Shown here piece by piece: positions 22,639 through 34,867 of a DNA stretch of 64,000 nucleotides. The stretch's first letter is position 1; every line of letters starts with the position of its first letter. The notes under the pieces are model-generated. The model saw only the letters and a list, made by a program, of their open reading frames with translations. It did not search any database and was not told the origin of the DNA. The translations under genes and the position numbers were made by a program. Source of the stretch: Lycium barbarum (Eukaryota > Streptophyta > Magnoliopsida > Solanales > Solanaceae); assembly GCF_019175385.1 (NCBI RefSeq), contig NC_083344.1, positions 7,912,965-7,976,964 of the forward strand. The letters run 5' to 3'.

Positions 22639-25600
22639 ATGGTGCGCAAAAGAGCATCGTCTCCTGTTGCTTATGAAGCTGCTTTGACAAGTGACTCCAA
22701 TGAGGACGAAACCAATGTCAAAACTGGCGGTTCAGTGGAAACAACAGTAACTGAGCAAACAGTAACTGAGCAAACAATGATCACTGTTGTAGCAGAAGAA
22801 GAAAATGATGGAGCAGAAGGAGAAAATAATGAAGCAGAAGAAGAGAGTGATGGAGCAGAAGAAGAAACTTTAGAGGGAGAACTTGCTATGGAGGAATATG
22901 AAGATTATGAAGAAAATGAAGTGGTTGGAGGAGGAGATGAAACATGTAGTGCTGATAATAAAGAAGAAGATGTCACTGGTAATGATGAAGGTAATAACCA
23001 GGAAACTGCCATAGAACAAGAAGGTAGTAAACAGAACATAGATGATAAGCAGGTAGGAGGTGCTGCTGGAATGGACAAAGATAACCAAGAAATTGGTATG
23101 GAAAAAAATGAAGATGAAACAAATGCAAACGAAAAGAATGAAGAGAAAGTGGGAGGAAGTTTGAAACAAAAAACTAAAAGAATGAGGAAAAGGAATAATA
23201 AGAAGAGAAAGGCAAATGGAACCCCCCAAGAGAAAGGTGAAAATAAGCAAGTTATGAAGAAAGTAGCCTCTAATGTCAAGGTTAGGGAGGATTTGGGAAA
23301 ATTGGACTCAAAAGTTGTTGAGCAAAGCTCTAAGAAAGATGCCTCCAAAGATAAGTCGAGGGTGGCCAAAGACAAGCCCGAGCCATCAAGCAAGAAGTCA
23401 TCCGCGAAGAAGAAGGCTAATAGCATGGGTATGATCTTCATGTGCAACTCCGAGACTAAGAATGACTGCTATCGTTACAAGGTTCTAGGATTGCCGGCAA
23501 ACAAGAAAGAGACAGTGGAAAAAATTTATAAGGGGATGAGGCTTTTCCTTTATGATGTTGATTTGAAGTTGATGTACGGGATCTATAAAGCTGCAGGACG
23601 TGGTGGTTCAAATCTTGCACCCAAGGCTTTCAAGTCTCAATTTCCATCTCAGGTTAGCTAGTTGTGCTATCAATGCCCTCTAACCTTCAATTGCTTTTCT
23701 CTTTATAATGTTTTGGCTAGGGACAATAACTCTAGTTGTCATATGAGAGAAGTACCCTTTTACGGGGAATAGATAGTTTATAAGTGCTTGCTTGAGCACC
23801 TTTAAGCTTGAAGTTTTAAGTAAGGGTGTTGGGTTAAGCACCTTGAGGTCTCAGATTCAAATCACAGCAGAGACATAAACACTAGATGATTTCTTCCACT
23901 CTGTCCTACCTTGGTGGACAGAGTTACCTGATACCTGTTGCTGGTGGGAGATGACAGGTATCCATAAAATTAGTCGAGCTGCGTGCAAGCTGGCACAAAC
24001 TCTACGGTTATAAAAAAAAAAAAAAGTAAGGGTGTTCATTGGCCGTTTGAATTAGGTATTCGGTTCGGTTTTTCGATTTTTGTTTATCTTAAGAACAATA
24101 TTTAAGCCGAAATGAATCTAGGTCGATTTTGTTTTTCTTTTTGGTTCAGTTTGGGCTTGATTGGGACGGAGGGAGTATAGTTTTATAATTGAATTATAGT
24201 TTATGATTATATGTAAATTCAAACAATTTTAGGATCTTAAAATAATGTAGTTATATAAGATATCAATGATTTGAGTCGTTTGACCTTTGTAATAAAAACT
24301 TCTTCATTTTTAAAAAAGAGATGGAGTAGTTGTCAATGAGATGGTACAAATGATACCATGTACTTACCCGCAAGGGTGACTTAGTTGGTTGAGCATGGGG
24401 CTTTCATAATGGAGGTCTCAGGTTCGAAACCCTCCCCTACGACAGCAGGGGATTTGCCTTTTGGGTCGAGCTCGTCGCACGGGGCTTGTCTAATGCGGTT
24501 TATCTCTCCTGTGTGGTTTGCGAGCTATTACGCAGGAGCTGGGTTTACCTTGTGAGCACCCGAAGGGTAGCGGCTGCGGGTTCCCATGTCATCAAAAAAA
24601 AAAAAATGATACCATGTACTTGGAAACCCCCTATTTGCCAATAGAGATGTTGGCTTACTTCCACACCGGATATATCGTGTATAACCCCTTTACAGTATTG
24701 ATTGAACATGTTAGAACATTCATATTGCCTTGCCAAAAAATTGAACTTTAAACAATTTTTTTTGATTCAACCATCTCATTGTCTATTTGAATTAGATACC
24801 AACTAAGATTTAGAATGCTAATAAATCACATAGTTTTGGTATGAAGGCAAAAAAAAAAAAAAAGGAAAAAAAAAGAAAAAATGCATAACACGGACATACA
24901 TCGCGAAGTTGTGTCCGTTTAAAGTTTTAATCCTTCTCATATGTTATATAACTCTCTTATTTTCAATTATTTTGTTCATTGTGATAAACATACGATCTAT
25001 ATTTTATCTACTACTATGTTCCAATTTATATGACACTCTTTCTGTTATAATCTGCTTAAGAAAGAATGACACATTTTTATGTTTCAAGACTCTTTAACCC
25101 TAAATTTTTTCATTTACCCTTATGACATATTCGTATAATCATATAAACGGCGTTGTCATGGTTAAAAACCACGAGTCTTAAAGTTACTTTTGGTATGTGC
25201 TAAAAGTTTGTCTTTTTTTCTTAATTCGGTGTTTTTTCGAAGATCTATAAGGTTAAACGAGGAGAGCAACTTAAGACCTGAAGTTTGCTTTCTTTAATAT
25301 TAGCTTTTGGGTGTGTTTGGTATTACCCACCCTATCCCAACCCCCACACCCCACCTTCCACCACCCCCTCTCAATTTTCTTTTTCATATATTTTATTTTA
25401 TTATAAAAATTTATAAAGAATGGAAAAACATTTCTTACCCCCCACTACCACCATCCCCAAAATTTCCATTTTACATAATTTTATAAATATTTTATTAAAA
25501 AAGAAAGTTTTTCTTATTCCAACCCCGCTGCCTACCCCACCTTCCAACTTGTACTTCCCACCACCAAAAGTTGCTCTCCGAATTCAAAAAATCATAGTGT

Positions 25601-28600
25601 TATGCTTTGAGTGTATGCAAATGCTCCTAAAATGACATTTTCGAACTTGCGTATCAAACACAAGAAAATGAGTAGGAAAACACTTATTTTCCGAGAAATA
25701 ATTTCTTGGAAAGCATTTTCCGTGGAAAACATTTTCCGTCATCATACCAAACACACCCTTTATCAACATCAATTTTCGTGAAGTATTATAAACTAAATTT
25801 ATTGTACTCTACGAACATAAGTATAATTAAAGACTAAAGTAGAAACACAAAAAGTAAATGGAAATAGATGACATATAAGAAACACCAAAACAAAAGCCCG
25901 GTGTTGAACCAGCCTTCAACTTACCCACTATAATGGTTACAGGTCGTGGGCTGCTTCCAGGGCCTCCTTTTTTTTGAGAAAGTATGTTATGGTGAAATAT
26001 GGGCTGTACTTTGGAGGGGAGAATTAGCAAGGTGTTACCGATTATGGATGTCACTCTGATTTAGAGCAGATCAGCTAGTAAATTCTTTTAACTAGATATG
26101 TTTTTGCACTAGTGAGGTGCGTAGACAACCAGGTGCTAGTTGGTTTTCTTGTTATGGTAAAGATGATCTGTTGTTCAGATTACCTACATTCTGTCTTTTG
26201 AAGTGTTTTTGTGCCTTTACGAATAACTAAATTCATTGGATTGGTAATAAAAAAGAATAACTAAAATTGTTGGATTGGCTGCTGTAAGAAACATCTAGGT
26301 AAAGGTTTTTATCCATCTAATATGGAGGTACTAATAGGAAACAAATTATCCCCTTTAGGTGGAATTCCTTTTCTGACAGTAAACGTCGCACATGTAAATA
26401 TGGGCTGGACTCCAAACCCAATGTGCCACAAAACTAGTTTTGACCATCAAACAGAAAAAAGACAAAAGAGAATAGGAGATTGATATTCCTGGAAATGGTA
26501 GAGAGAAGGTAAATTCCTTATAAATTTTGGACAGTGAAATGTCCTGAAACCATTACAAGTTTTATTCCTTGCATCTGAAATGTTTTGTCAATGTATTCTT
26601 TAGAGGTAAAGAGGATGAACATAAGGGACTTTGCCAAGAAAGAGTATGTCAGAGGTTGAACTTGATTGGCTAAAAGGTCTGTGATTTGTCCATTTGGGAA
26701 TCAACTGTGATTTGTCCATTTGGGAATCAACTGTAATTTGTCCATTTACGGTGTGTTTGGCGTGTAAGATAAAATTGATGGTCAGTTTCTGTCGTGGATG
26801 GGTGTAGAAGTACTTGATATCTTGTAATCATAGAAAGTGGCGCTAGGGCATGTGAGAAATGTTTGGGTGATGATTAATTATTAAAAGTCAAAAATAGTTG
26901 CTATGAAACTAGTGATATTAGAGTACAGTTACTAGTAAAAATGATCAAGGTCTCGTCATTTTCTCCTCATTTGGTGTATAATGTGCTCAGTGAGATAATT
27001 TTTTGAACAAATTGAGGCATCCTAACACTAGAAAACAATAAATAATTTCGTGAAGGGAAAACCCTACTTCCTTGTAACAATTAGGCAAGAGTTATTTGGT
27101 TTGTGCCTATAATTTATCCCTTAGCAGCACTGAGGAGACAACCAATAGGCAATCAGGTTGAGTGCTTATTTTCCATCTGCGTATGTGCATGCATGTTGGT
27201 GTAACAGAATGGCAGAAAAAAAATAATAAAGCAGAGAGATGATTATCTAATTTCAGGTCAAGTAATGCCCTTTATGTTCACACGTGAGTTGGCGAGTATA
27301 ATAGCCAAAGGGATTATCAAGTATTTGCAGTTCAGTCTGACCCCAAAAAGAGCTCCCTTCTATTTCTTTGATAGATATGTCTGAAGGTTGTGATTTTACA
27401 ATCTTTTCTTTTGATAGGCACAGATTGTAAGTTTACGTGTGAAATATTGTAGGCAGCTTTGTATACAGCTTTGTATACAATCGTAGAATAGGCATGTCGA
27501 GAGTAGGATGAGAACTTTTTGTCTGTTTTTCAGATTCTTCTTTGCTCCTGATACACCGCTTAAATTTTCTTACTTCCCATTTGCAACCCAAGGGTGTGGC
27601 CTAGTGGTCAATGAAGTGGATTGAGAACCATGAGGTAGAAGGCTCAAATCCCGGGTAGAAAAAACAGTAGGTGATTTTTTTCCATATGTCCAATCCTTAG
27701 TGGACAGAGTTACCAGTACCTGTGCTGGTGGGAGGTAGCAGTTACCTCGTGGAACAACATTTTTTTCCCATTTCCAACTGCACCTTAAGTGCTGCTCCAA
27801 CCATTAGATGTAAAAATTTCTTCCCTTTATTTATGTTAGATGGATATAGCAGAACCCTTTCTAATTTTGCATGGATGTACATGTGATGCATACTGAAGGT
27901 AATGCCACAATAGTTATGAAGAACTTTTGAGGCTTGGTTTGTTCGGTCAAATTCTTTTGAGTGCCTTTTTATATACTGTGTTTAAAGTCGGAATATTTCA
28001 GTCCAAACCTTTTTCCTGTTTCCTTCTGCCTATCCTGGCTTAGAAAAAGACAGCCCTGTGGTACTGATTAAAAGCAAAGTTGCTTTCTCTATGGCACTTA
28101 AGGCCACCAATAAGATCAGTCTTGTGTCAATGCCTTGGAATAATCTTCAAGCATCTATCTAACAATCAGATGACTTTGATGCTTTGGCATGTGTACTGGT
28201 GACCCTTGGGTTTGGGCGGCTTTGCGACACAATTGGTATTGTAACTGACTACTCTTAAGCGGAATAATGTAAATGTCTATGTATGCGAAACCTAGGATCT
28301 TGGTTTGTTTGAAAGACTTCCTTAACAAACATAAGGTTTTGAATTTTACTGGTGCTTCTCTTTATGTGATTTAATGGTAAGTGGGAGAATTTTTTTGATT
28401 TGTACATTTTGTGTTAATTTTTATTGAAAATATATTTCAGGTTCGTTTTACTGTTCTTGAGGATTGCTTACCACTAGCAGAGGAGACTTTCAGGCATGCG
28501 ATTAAGAAGAACTATTACTCAAGGTCAAAGTTTAATTGCCAGTTGTCCTCTGAACAGGTAGGACATCTTATTTGCATTAATGGATATCCCTAGCATTTGC

Positions 28601-29418
28601 AAGTGTTGTCTCTTAATTTGTTTGTATTTGCTTCTAATCGATAGGTGAAGGACCTGTGTAAGCTTTTCACTGCTGTGAGCAAAGGGTCCAGGTCCAAAGA
28701 CACACGGCTCGGACCTGAGACCCGTGTGGTATCCACACGAGACAGAGCTAAGAGGCGAGGTCGGGATGAAAGAAGACGTCCTGATCGTGCCCCTCGACGA
28801 TTTGAGCGGGTTGAAGAGCGTGGGTATCGTGAGCAGGTTGAAGATCGTCGGTACCGTGAGCAGTTTGAAGATCGTCGGTACCGTGAACATCCCCATTTTC
28901 ATGAAAGGAGCTTAATTACGTCACCTTTGGTACCATTAGCCCCGCTTCAACCTTTACCACCACCTTCTCCTGTTCAATCTGATGCATATGATAGGACCTT
29001 GGGAAGAGATCCTTATAGACGGGACACAGTGATACAGCATAATGATTCTTACAGGCAGAGCCGATTGGTGGAACTCCCTGATGCTTATAGGCGGGATGCA
29101 GTGATAGGCAATGCTGATGTTTACAGAAGAGAGCCATTAGTAGAGCCACGCGATTACTACAGACAGGAGGTAATCCCAGAGCGTCGTGATCCCTATGTGC
29201 TGTACCGTGAGCATCTATCATACCATGATCCTGTTAACTCGGCGCGCTCCCTGCCCGAGTATAATCCCCCTCCAGCCGGTCTGCGATCAGAATATCGTCG
29301 TGGTCGTATATCTACCGAGTATAGTTCTTCTACTAGAAGCATGCGTCCTGAATACCCTTCGTCTGCAGCAAGCTCTCTGTATGAGTACCCTCTTCGTCAA
29401 CCCCAATATCGATATTAG
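22639..29418 (+). CDS. DCD (Development and Cell Death) domain protein, 634 aa
   Basis: Coding exons 22639-23652, 28441-28557 and 28645-29418 join in phase 0. Exon 2 begins at 22622 after GATTCAG; the ATG at 22639 ([10 protein letters not shown]) is the first in the mature mRNA. Residues ~25-120 are highly acidic, and 176-194 are a basic NLS-like stretch ([15 protein letters not shown]). Residues ~264-391 form the DCD domain: [49 protein letters not shown], and QVKDLCKLF at its end. The C-terminal part is Arg/Tyr-rich, with REQVEDRRY repeats (~430-455) and DAYRRD-type repeats (~475-565). DCD proteins are plant-specific; some respond to ER or osmotic stress and cell-death signals. The role of this central-DCD type is not established. 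All frames are intact, so this is a working host gene. Its two large introns are full of repeats. Confidence 0.9.
23831..24023 (+). mobile_element. SINE in intron 2 (13-bp target duplication)
   Basis: The element is flanked by AAGTAAGGGTGTT (23818-23830 and 24024-24036). It has a B-box-like GATTCAAATC, the family body TGGACAGAGTTACC and GCTGGTGGGAG, and an A-tail. The A box is missing, so it is 5'-truncated. It belongs to the same family as 27588-27764. Confidence 0.8.
24366..24603 (+). mobile_element. tRNA-derived SINE in intron 2 (18-bp target duplication)
   Basis: The flanks are the perfect 18-base repeat AAATGATACCATGTACTT (24348-24365, 24604-24621). It has an A box GTGACTTAGTTGGTTGAGC, a B box GGTTCGAAACC and an A-tail. 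The body differs from the neighbouring SINEs, so this is a second family. Confidence 0.9.
25309..25758. mobile_element. MITE with 15-bp perfect TIRs in intron 2
   Basis: The ends are GGGTGTGTTTGGTAT and ATACCAAACACACCC, flanked by TTT on both sides (3 bases, Harbinger-like length). The interior is C-rich on the left (CCACCCCC tracts), like the arm of the MULE at 51 kb, and has TTTTCCGTGGAAAACATTTTCC on the right. Confidence 0.65.
26680..26752 (+). repeat. 26-bp tandem repeat, ~2.7 copies
   Basis: CTGT(G/A)ATTTGTCCATTTGGG occurs three times in succession in intron 2. Confidence 0.8.
27588..27764 (+). mobile_element. SINE in intron 2 (14-bp target duplication)
   Basis: The flanks are TTCCCATTTGCAAC (27574-27587) and TTCCCATTTCCAAC (27765-27778). 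It has an A box GTGTGGCCTAGTGGTC, a B-box region GGCTCAAATCCC and the body GTGGACAGAGTTACCAG. It is a fuller copy of the family at 23831-24023. Confidence 0.8.
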
Positions 29419-29987
29419 GTTACATAAAAGGTACCGTCGCATGACGCTCTGGTTATCATTCCCATCAGAATCATGCAGCTTAGAACTTCAGAGTATCTAG
29501 AATGTGCTCAAAATCCATTAGGGGTTCTATTTTATGTTGTAGTTTGAACTGTATTACATGTTATTCCTCCATTCTTGCCATAAGCAAGAGGCTTAGGAGA
29601 TGGTATGCCTTATTTTGTGTTTTGATCAGACTATTCTTTTCTTGCAGAGGAGACATACTTTATGCCAGTTAGCTTATATTAAAAAGAAAAAAACAAAACT
29701 TTATGCCAGAGTTCTCTTTTATTTTTCGGTTGTCAGTAGTTTTATCAGTATAGCCTTACAGAGGTTTTCTGTTCAACAATTTGAAAAAGGAGTTCTGTGT
29801 TTTGCTATTTTACTGCTTATCGGCAAAGGTCAGAAAGTTTGTCTGAACTTTTCAATTTTGCAGCTTTTGGTTTTGTTTGATAGAAAAACAATTTCTGGCA
29901 ATAATGCTTTTCCAATTTGTTTTTACCAAACATCATTTTGCGTTCTCTTTAGAGGCTATAGGTTATTATACTATTCAGTTAAGCCAC
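29419..29987 (+). other. 3' UTR and downstream flank of the DCD gene
   Basis: T-rich sequence follows the stop. No canonical AATAAA is evident, and the open frames here are not supported as genes. Confidence 0.4.
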
Positions 29988-29988
29988 T

Positions 29989-30204
29989 GTTTGGCCATAG
30001 ATTTTGAAGTTGAAAATTGAAAATTTGAGTTTTGAAGTTATGATTTTTGGAACTTAGTTGTATTTGGAGTGGAAGTCACCAAAACCCCAAAACTGGTCTA
30101 AACTGGTTTTGGAACCTGAAATTTTTGGAGACAAATTTTCAAAATCTGATCCATATCTCTGGACACAGATATTTAAAGATAAATTTCAAAATCTATGGCC
30201 AAAA
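29989..30204. mobile_element. MITE (TTTGGCCATAGATTTTG family), copy 1
   Basis: The terminal inverted repeats TTTGGCCATAGATTTTGAA are perfect. The interior is repetitive, around GAAGTTGAAAATTG. Related copies lie at 49878-50172 and probably 62571-62853. Confidence 0.65.
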
Positions 30205-31424
30205 GCTTCTAAATTCAGCCCTCTATAGGATTTACAGAATTAAAAGATGTAAGCGATCGTTTTGTTCCACGCGGGGATCATAATATGTAGATCATTTATG
30301 GAGGTAACTAATAATAAATGAGTTACTATGTAGTGATTTTTTTATATGATTTACTTTATAAAAAACATTTGTACTATTAAGTATTTTTTTTTATAAGCGT
30401 TATTGTATACATATAACTATTTCAAGATTTGTCATGCAAACACTTTTCATGTTTACAACCGCATAGTCAATAATTTTTTGTACAGAAAACCCTCATATAT
30501 TATTGCACAACCTACCCATTGAAAGGTGATCCTTTTGCGAGTCTCGTCTTGAAATGTTGGTCATGCTAAATTAGTCTTACTGTAAAATGTGGTTTATTGT
30601 TGGTTATTATACTCCTCCAACTGAATTGATGTGAAGGTGTTTGAACGGGCATGGTGTTTAATAATGAAATGAAGATTCTTGAGGCATCTAAAATAAGTCA
30701 CAAATATTTGGGTGATTATAAATCATCTCATTAAGGATAAAATGACAAGTTTAAAGTTAAATTATTACTAAATATAGATTGTCATTCTTTTAGAACTTAC
30801 TAAAAAAGAAAGAGTATCATACGAATTGGGACGCAGGCAGTACGTGTTTTACAAAATTCCTGTTATAATAGATGTTAGATGTACAGAACGAGATTAAAAT
30901 ATACTTTAGAAAATTAAGCAGCACAGCTGTGTACGTTTGTATCTCGTCACCCGTCGGGTACGTAAAACTCACATAATCGTGCAGCCCCGACATGCCACAG
31001 TCAGAGCAGTAGAGTCACACTATTATATGCTATTAAGGTATATAAGTATAACATGTGAATTGTGTATCCCAAAAGTATACAACGTACATCCTGAGGGATA
31101 TTTTTGTTAATACTTTTTCAAAATAGGTAATCATTTTTAAAATGGATATTTTCATATAGTTATTTTTTATTGCATTGGCATTTTTGTTAACTTCCATAAA
31201 GAGTCTGGATGACCCGACTGTATAATTGTCATTGTTATGGTTGTTGTTTTATTAGAAGTGAATGACATATGCAGATATTATTGAAAATCCCTTTTTTGGT
31301 ATGGTTGATTGGTCGGTGAAGATTCGGATTTGGATCCATAAGTCCCCAAGATCTTTTAACAATTACTAAGGATCCTTTTAATTGAAGGTTGCTTTTCACA
31401 TGTATGTGTGGGGTTACGTAGATC
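30205..31424. other. Intergenic DNA with a worn Stowaway-like MITE at ~30612-30838
   Basis: ATACTCCTCCAACTGAATTG and GAATTGGGACGCAGGCAGTA are degraded inverted ends of a CTCCCTCCGT-type MITE flanked by TA. Nothing else is recognised. Confidence 0.4.
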
Positions 31425-31429
31425 CAACT

Positions 31430-32054
31430 TGTTTACCCGTAAAACGGTTCAGTTGAATTTATATACGTGGTCAGAGACACGTGGATCAAAGCAACCAAAA
31501 TCTCATATTGATATTGAAATAATGTAAATATGTGTAAATATAGTGAAGAGTAAAAATAGCCTGAGTTGCCAATGCTAATTCTGGGCTGAGGTTCCTTTGT
31601 CCAAGGTAGGTCGTGGCTCCTGAACTTTATAAATAAGCAATTACAAATAGAAATTGCAGAGAGTATAATAGTAAGAACTGAGTATATTAGCTTGAATCTC
31701 GTGTCCTTTATAATGGAATGACTATCTCTATTTATACTTAGAGCGGGGGGCACATTTTTCATGTATCACGCCCTGCTCATAATGAGCTTTTAATGAGTGA
31801 CAATAATGGGTAATGAAGAGCGCTAATAAAATGTAATAATATTGAACCAGTAACGTTGAAGCTGCCCTATCACGGACGACCGTTGTGTCCCAGGTCTGGA
31901 GAACGTATAGTGCCATACCGAACTTGTCGATTCCTCCGGTGCCACGATTCTGCAACCGGTAGTAACAATGCGGGCTCATTTAGTGTCTTATCCCTTATGC
32001 CACGTGTCTCAACCGTATTGGTACAGCTGTATCCTTCGTATTTTGCCCAATACA
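31430..32054 (-). mobile_element. Tat-type Gypsy solo LTR, minus strand
   Basis: On the minus strand it starts TGTGTATTGGGC and ends TTTTACGGGTAAACA, like the LTR at 3364-3948. A TATA box (GTATAAATAGAG) lies near 31730-31742 on that strand. The flanks are CAACT on both sides (31425-31429 and 32055-32059). There is no internal region, so it is a solo LTR of 625 bases. Confidence 0.8.
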
Positions 32055-32059
32055 CAACT

Positions 32060-34620
32060 CACCAAATTTGATATTCACTTTCTACGCTCTTGTGAATAAA
32101 GGGAACACGAACACCCCATAGATATTAAAGTTAATCACCTTAGGACAATATTTCATGATTATGGTGTAGTATTTTTCACATTATTAATGTCTTTTAGTAT
32201 GTTGTTGTATGTTGGCTTCTTTTTAGGTCACGTACTTTCCCATATTTTATGGGCGGTTACTGTAACTACCATTTAGGTAACTTGATCGTGTAATTTTTTT
32301 TGTACTGTCGATACAGAGAAGTTAAACTTTACAAGTATAATTATTTGTCATTTTGGTCAATGTCATAAAATTTTCAATTTCGTTCATGTGATTCTTAAGT
32401 TGGTACAGTCTTTACCACTTTACTCAATCGAAACAATAACTAAATAAATTAGCAACTAGGACAGCACCCATATTTTAATAAAATAAATTAAAGTTTGTCA
32501 TTCTTATAATTGAGGAACATTGCAATAAGTTCATTTGGATTTTACGCATAAAATCTCATTGGGATAAGTCAACATTTCAACTTTTTTAGAAAATATGAAG
32601 TTTTATTACTTATCTTTGAGGGGCCAAAATCATAATATGTACTTGAAGGTTAGTTGTGGTAGCTGTGGTAGTTGGGTCGTCAAATTGACTCAGGTATAAT
32701 AATTTGGTTTGCTTCAAGAAGAAGAGTTTCTATTAGTATGGTCCTAATTAGACGAAAAATAGAAAAGGCAATAAAGTAGAAACGTGGAGCTGGAGTAGTA
32801 TGGGATAGCCATTTCTGTTTATTTAAGAAACCTCTATGGTCCAACTGAAACAGTTTTTTTTGGGGTCAAATTTAAGCATTTTTATTCATCTTCTGCAAAA
32901 AGTAACACTTTGATCTTTTATGGTCAGATAACCACCATTTCGCCACTAATGTGTATGGTTGGATGGATAAGATCATTCCATTTTACATAGAGAATTCAGG
33001 CTTAAGCTCTCTAAAATAGAAAAACTCTTTGAGAGGAACAGTTCCCCTTTAGTGGGTTTTCTACGCGGCGTAAATTCACAATTTTGCCTTCTGAAAAAGA
33101 GCGTAGATCCTTGATTGGTGAATTTAAAATTTTAAATATGTGATATATCAATGCACCAAATTTTAGTCTCAAATAAGTTGAGATTAATTATCTGACTCCT
33201 TTGATTGGAAGCATTTTTCTCTCAAAATGAAATTTTCCTACCCGAATTGATCATATTAATTAGTCGGACCACAAAACAAGTATCAAACACCGGATTGAAA
33301 ACCCAACAAAGAGAGGAAAGAGGTGACATTAAAGTGGAAGTTTGTGTGTGAAGTAGAAAGGATCCATGATAGTTGGGGAACATGCTCCATGCATGTACTA
33401 AAATGGTCCCTATGAAACCAACGCCAAACCAAAAGGGTTACTTGGTATGAGTATGCCAATGATGTGGCTAAGGTTATGATAATCTCATGCATGCCTACTT
33501 TTGTGTACGTCTATATCATACAAAATTACTACTGCCCGAGAAACAGTTTAAGTTTTGTTCATCAATAATTACATACAAAATCATTTATGATACATTGGTT
33601 ATCTGAGAAAAATTTGTTATCTACAGTCTACCATCATATGTTAAATTATGCTAATAGTGCAACTTTTTTACACTCTCCATGTATATATAGAACCAAGATC
33701 CTCTACAAAATGAATGTCACGTTACTATTGTAATTAAAAGGAACACTTTATATATTTATTATTATCTAAAATAAAACAAGATTTTGGGAAACACATAGAA
33801 GTTAGAACAGGATGTAGTAACAAACACAGAATGCTATTAATCCTTGGGACAATAAGTGAGGTACAAGAGACATACATATATACAATCTCAACATCAATCC
33901 TCTGAGGCTCTGACCGTGAATTCAAAGAATTGTAAGTTTTTAATTCTATTAAAATTTGTTGACAAACCAAATGATCCTTTAAGCTTACTCTTTCTAACTC
34001 ATAATTTAGTATCATAATCATGGCCTACTTTTACTATTTCATCATTAGGACTACACAATGTCTTTCTAGTTAACAACACAATCCAATAGGATCCATCATC
34101 TATGTACGGACTTCCAATTGAGATTAGAGATTTACATACCAGTGATCACATCCATTATAACAGAAGTTATTTCCATTGACGTTTAAGTTTAAAATCAACT
34201 TTATTTCTTTTCATTTGCCTAAACTTTTGGAGTAGATCATAGTTATTTTGTACTTGTTTGGGTGAAAATTCGGAATTGAGATGATGGCCAATGCACCCAA
34301 AAAATCAAAAAATGTATCGGGAGGACAATCTGTGGCTTAGACGGGAGATCACATTTGAAGAAATTTTAATCAAGAATGATAGTTTGAAAAATCCCCACGG
34401 TCACGACGATTCCCGACTGCCTGGCCTCATAGATAACAAATGTCCTATGAAATAATTAAATCGATGCAAGCTGACTCAAACGCTACTGTTATGAAAAAAT
34501 ACATATAACCGTTCAACCACATATATAAATGCTCAATGTATGTGTAGGTTATATCCAGATAACTACACGAGGGATGTTCGCCTTTATTTTGTATAGATTA
34601 TACCTGCTCAACAGTCCTAT
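32060..34620. other. Long intergenic stretch, no gene
   Basis: AT-rich sequence. A SINE tail fragment (ATTAGTCGGACCACAAAACA, ~33255-33310) and another possible one (GATGCAAGCTGACTCAAACG, ~34460-34495) are visible. No coding region is supported. Confidence 0.5.
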
Positions 34621-34716
34621 TAATTGGTCAATGAACCTCAACTTAAGTCCTGTTAATTGGTCAATGAACCTCAACTTAAGTCCTATTAATTGGTCAATGA
34701 ATCTCAACTTATGCAT
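34621..34716 (+). repeat. 33-bp tandem repeat, 3 copies
   Basis: TAATTGGTCAATGAACCTCA starts at 34621, 34654 and 34687. Because the period is a multiple of 3, it creates a spurious open frame. Confidence 0.9.
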
Positions 34717-34867
34717 AAAATTAAAATTCAAACCTTTTATATTTTATTTACTACTAGGTCTATGGCACGGCACAATTCTCTCGAGCTATAGCAACTTGTC
34801 CAATAAGAGGTTGTTGGCGGATTCAAAAGTTAAATGCCGTGAGTTCTGGGTAATAGCATGTTCTACA

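Noticed and set aside
22870..23447. Open frames on the minus strand opposite the DCD gene exon
   Set aside because: They are the complement of the GAA-rich acidic coding region; the sense frame has a recognisable domain and splice sites.
24160..24330. GGGACGGAGGGAGTAT as a Stowaway MITE end
   Set aside because: No matching inverted partner could be found nearby; it may be a fragment only.
28525..29500. Alternative frames overlapping the last DCD exon on both strands
   Set aside because: Only the frame continuing the spliced DCD domain has expected motifs; the others are shadows of the Arg/Tyr repeat region.
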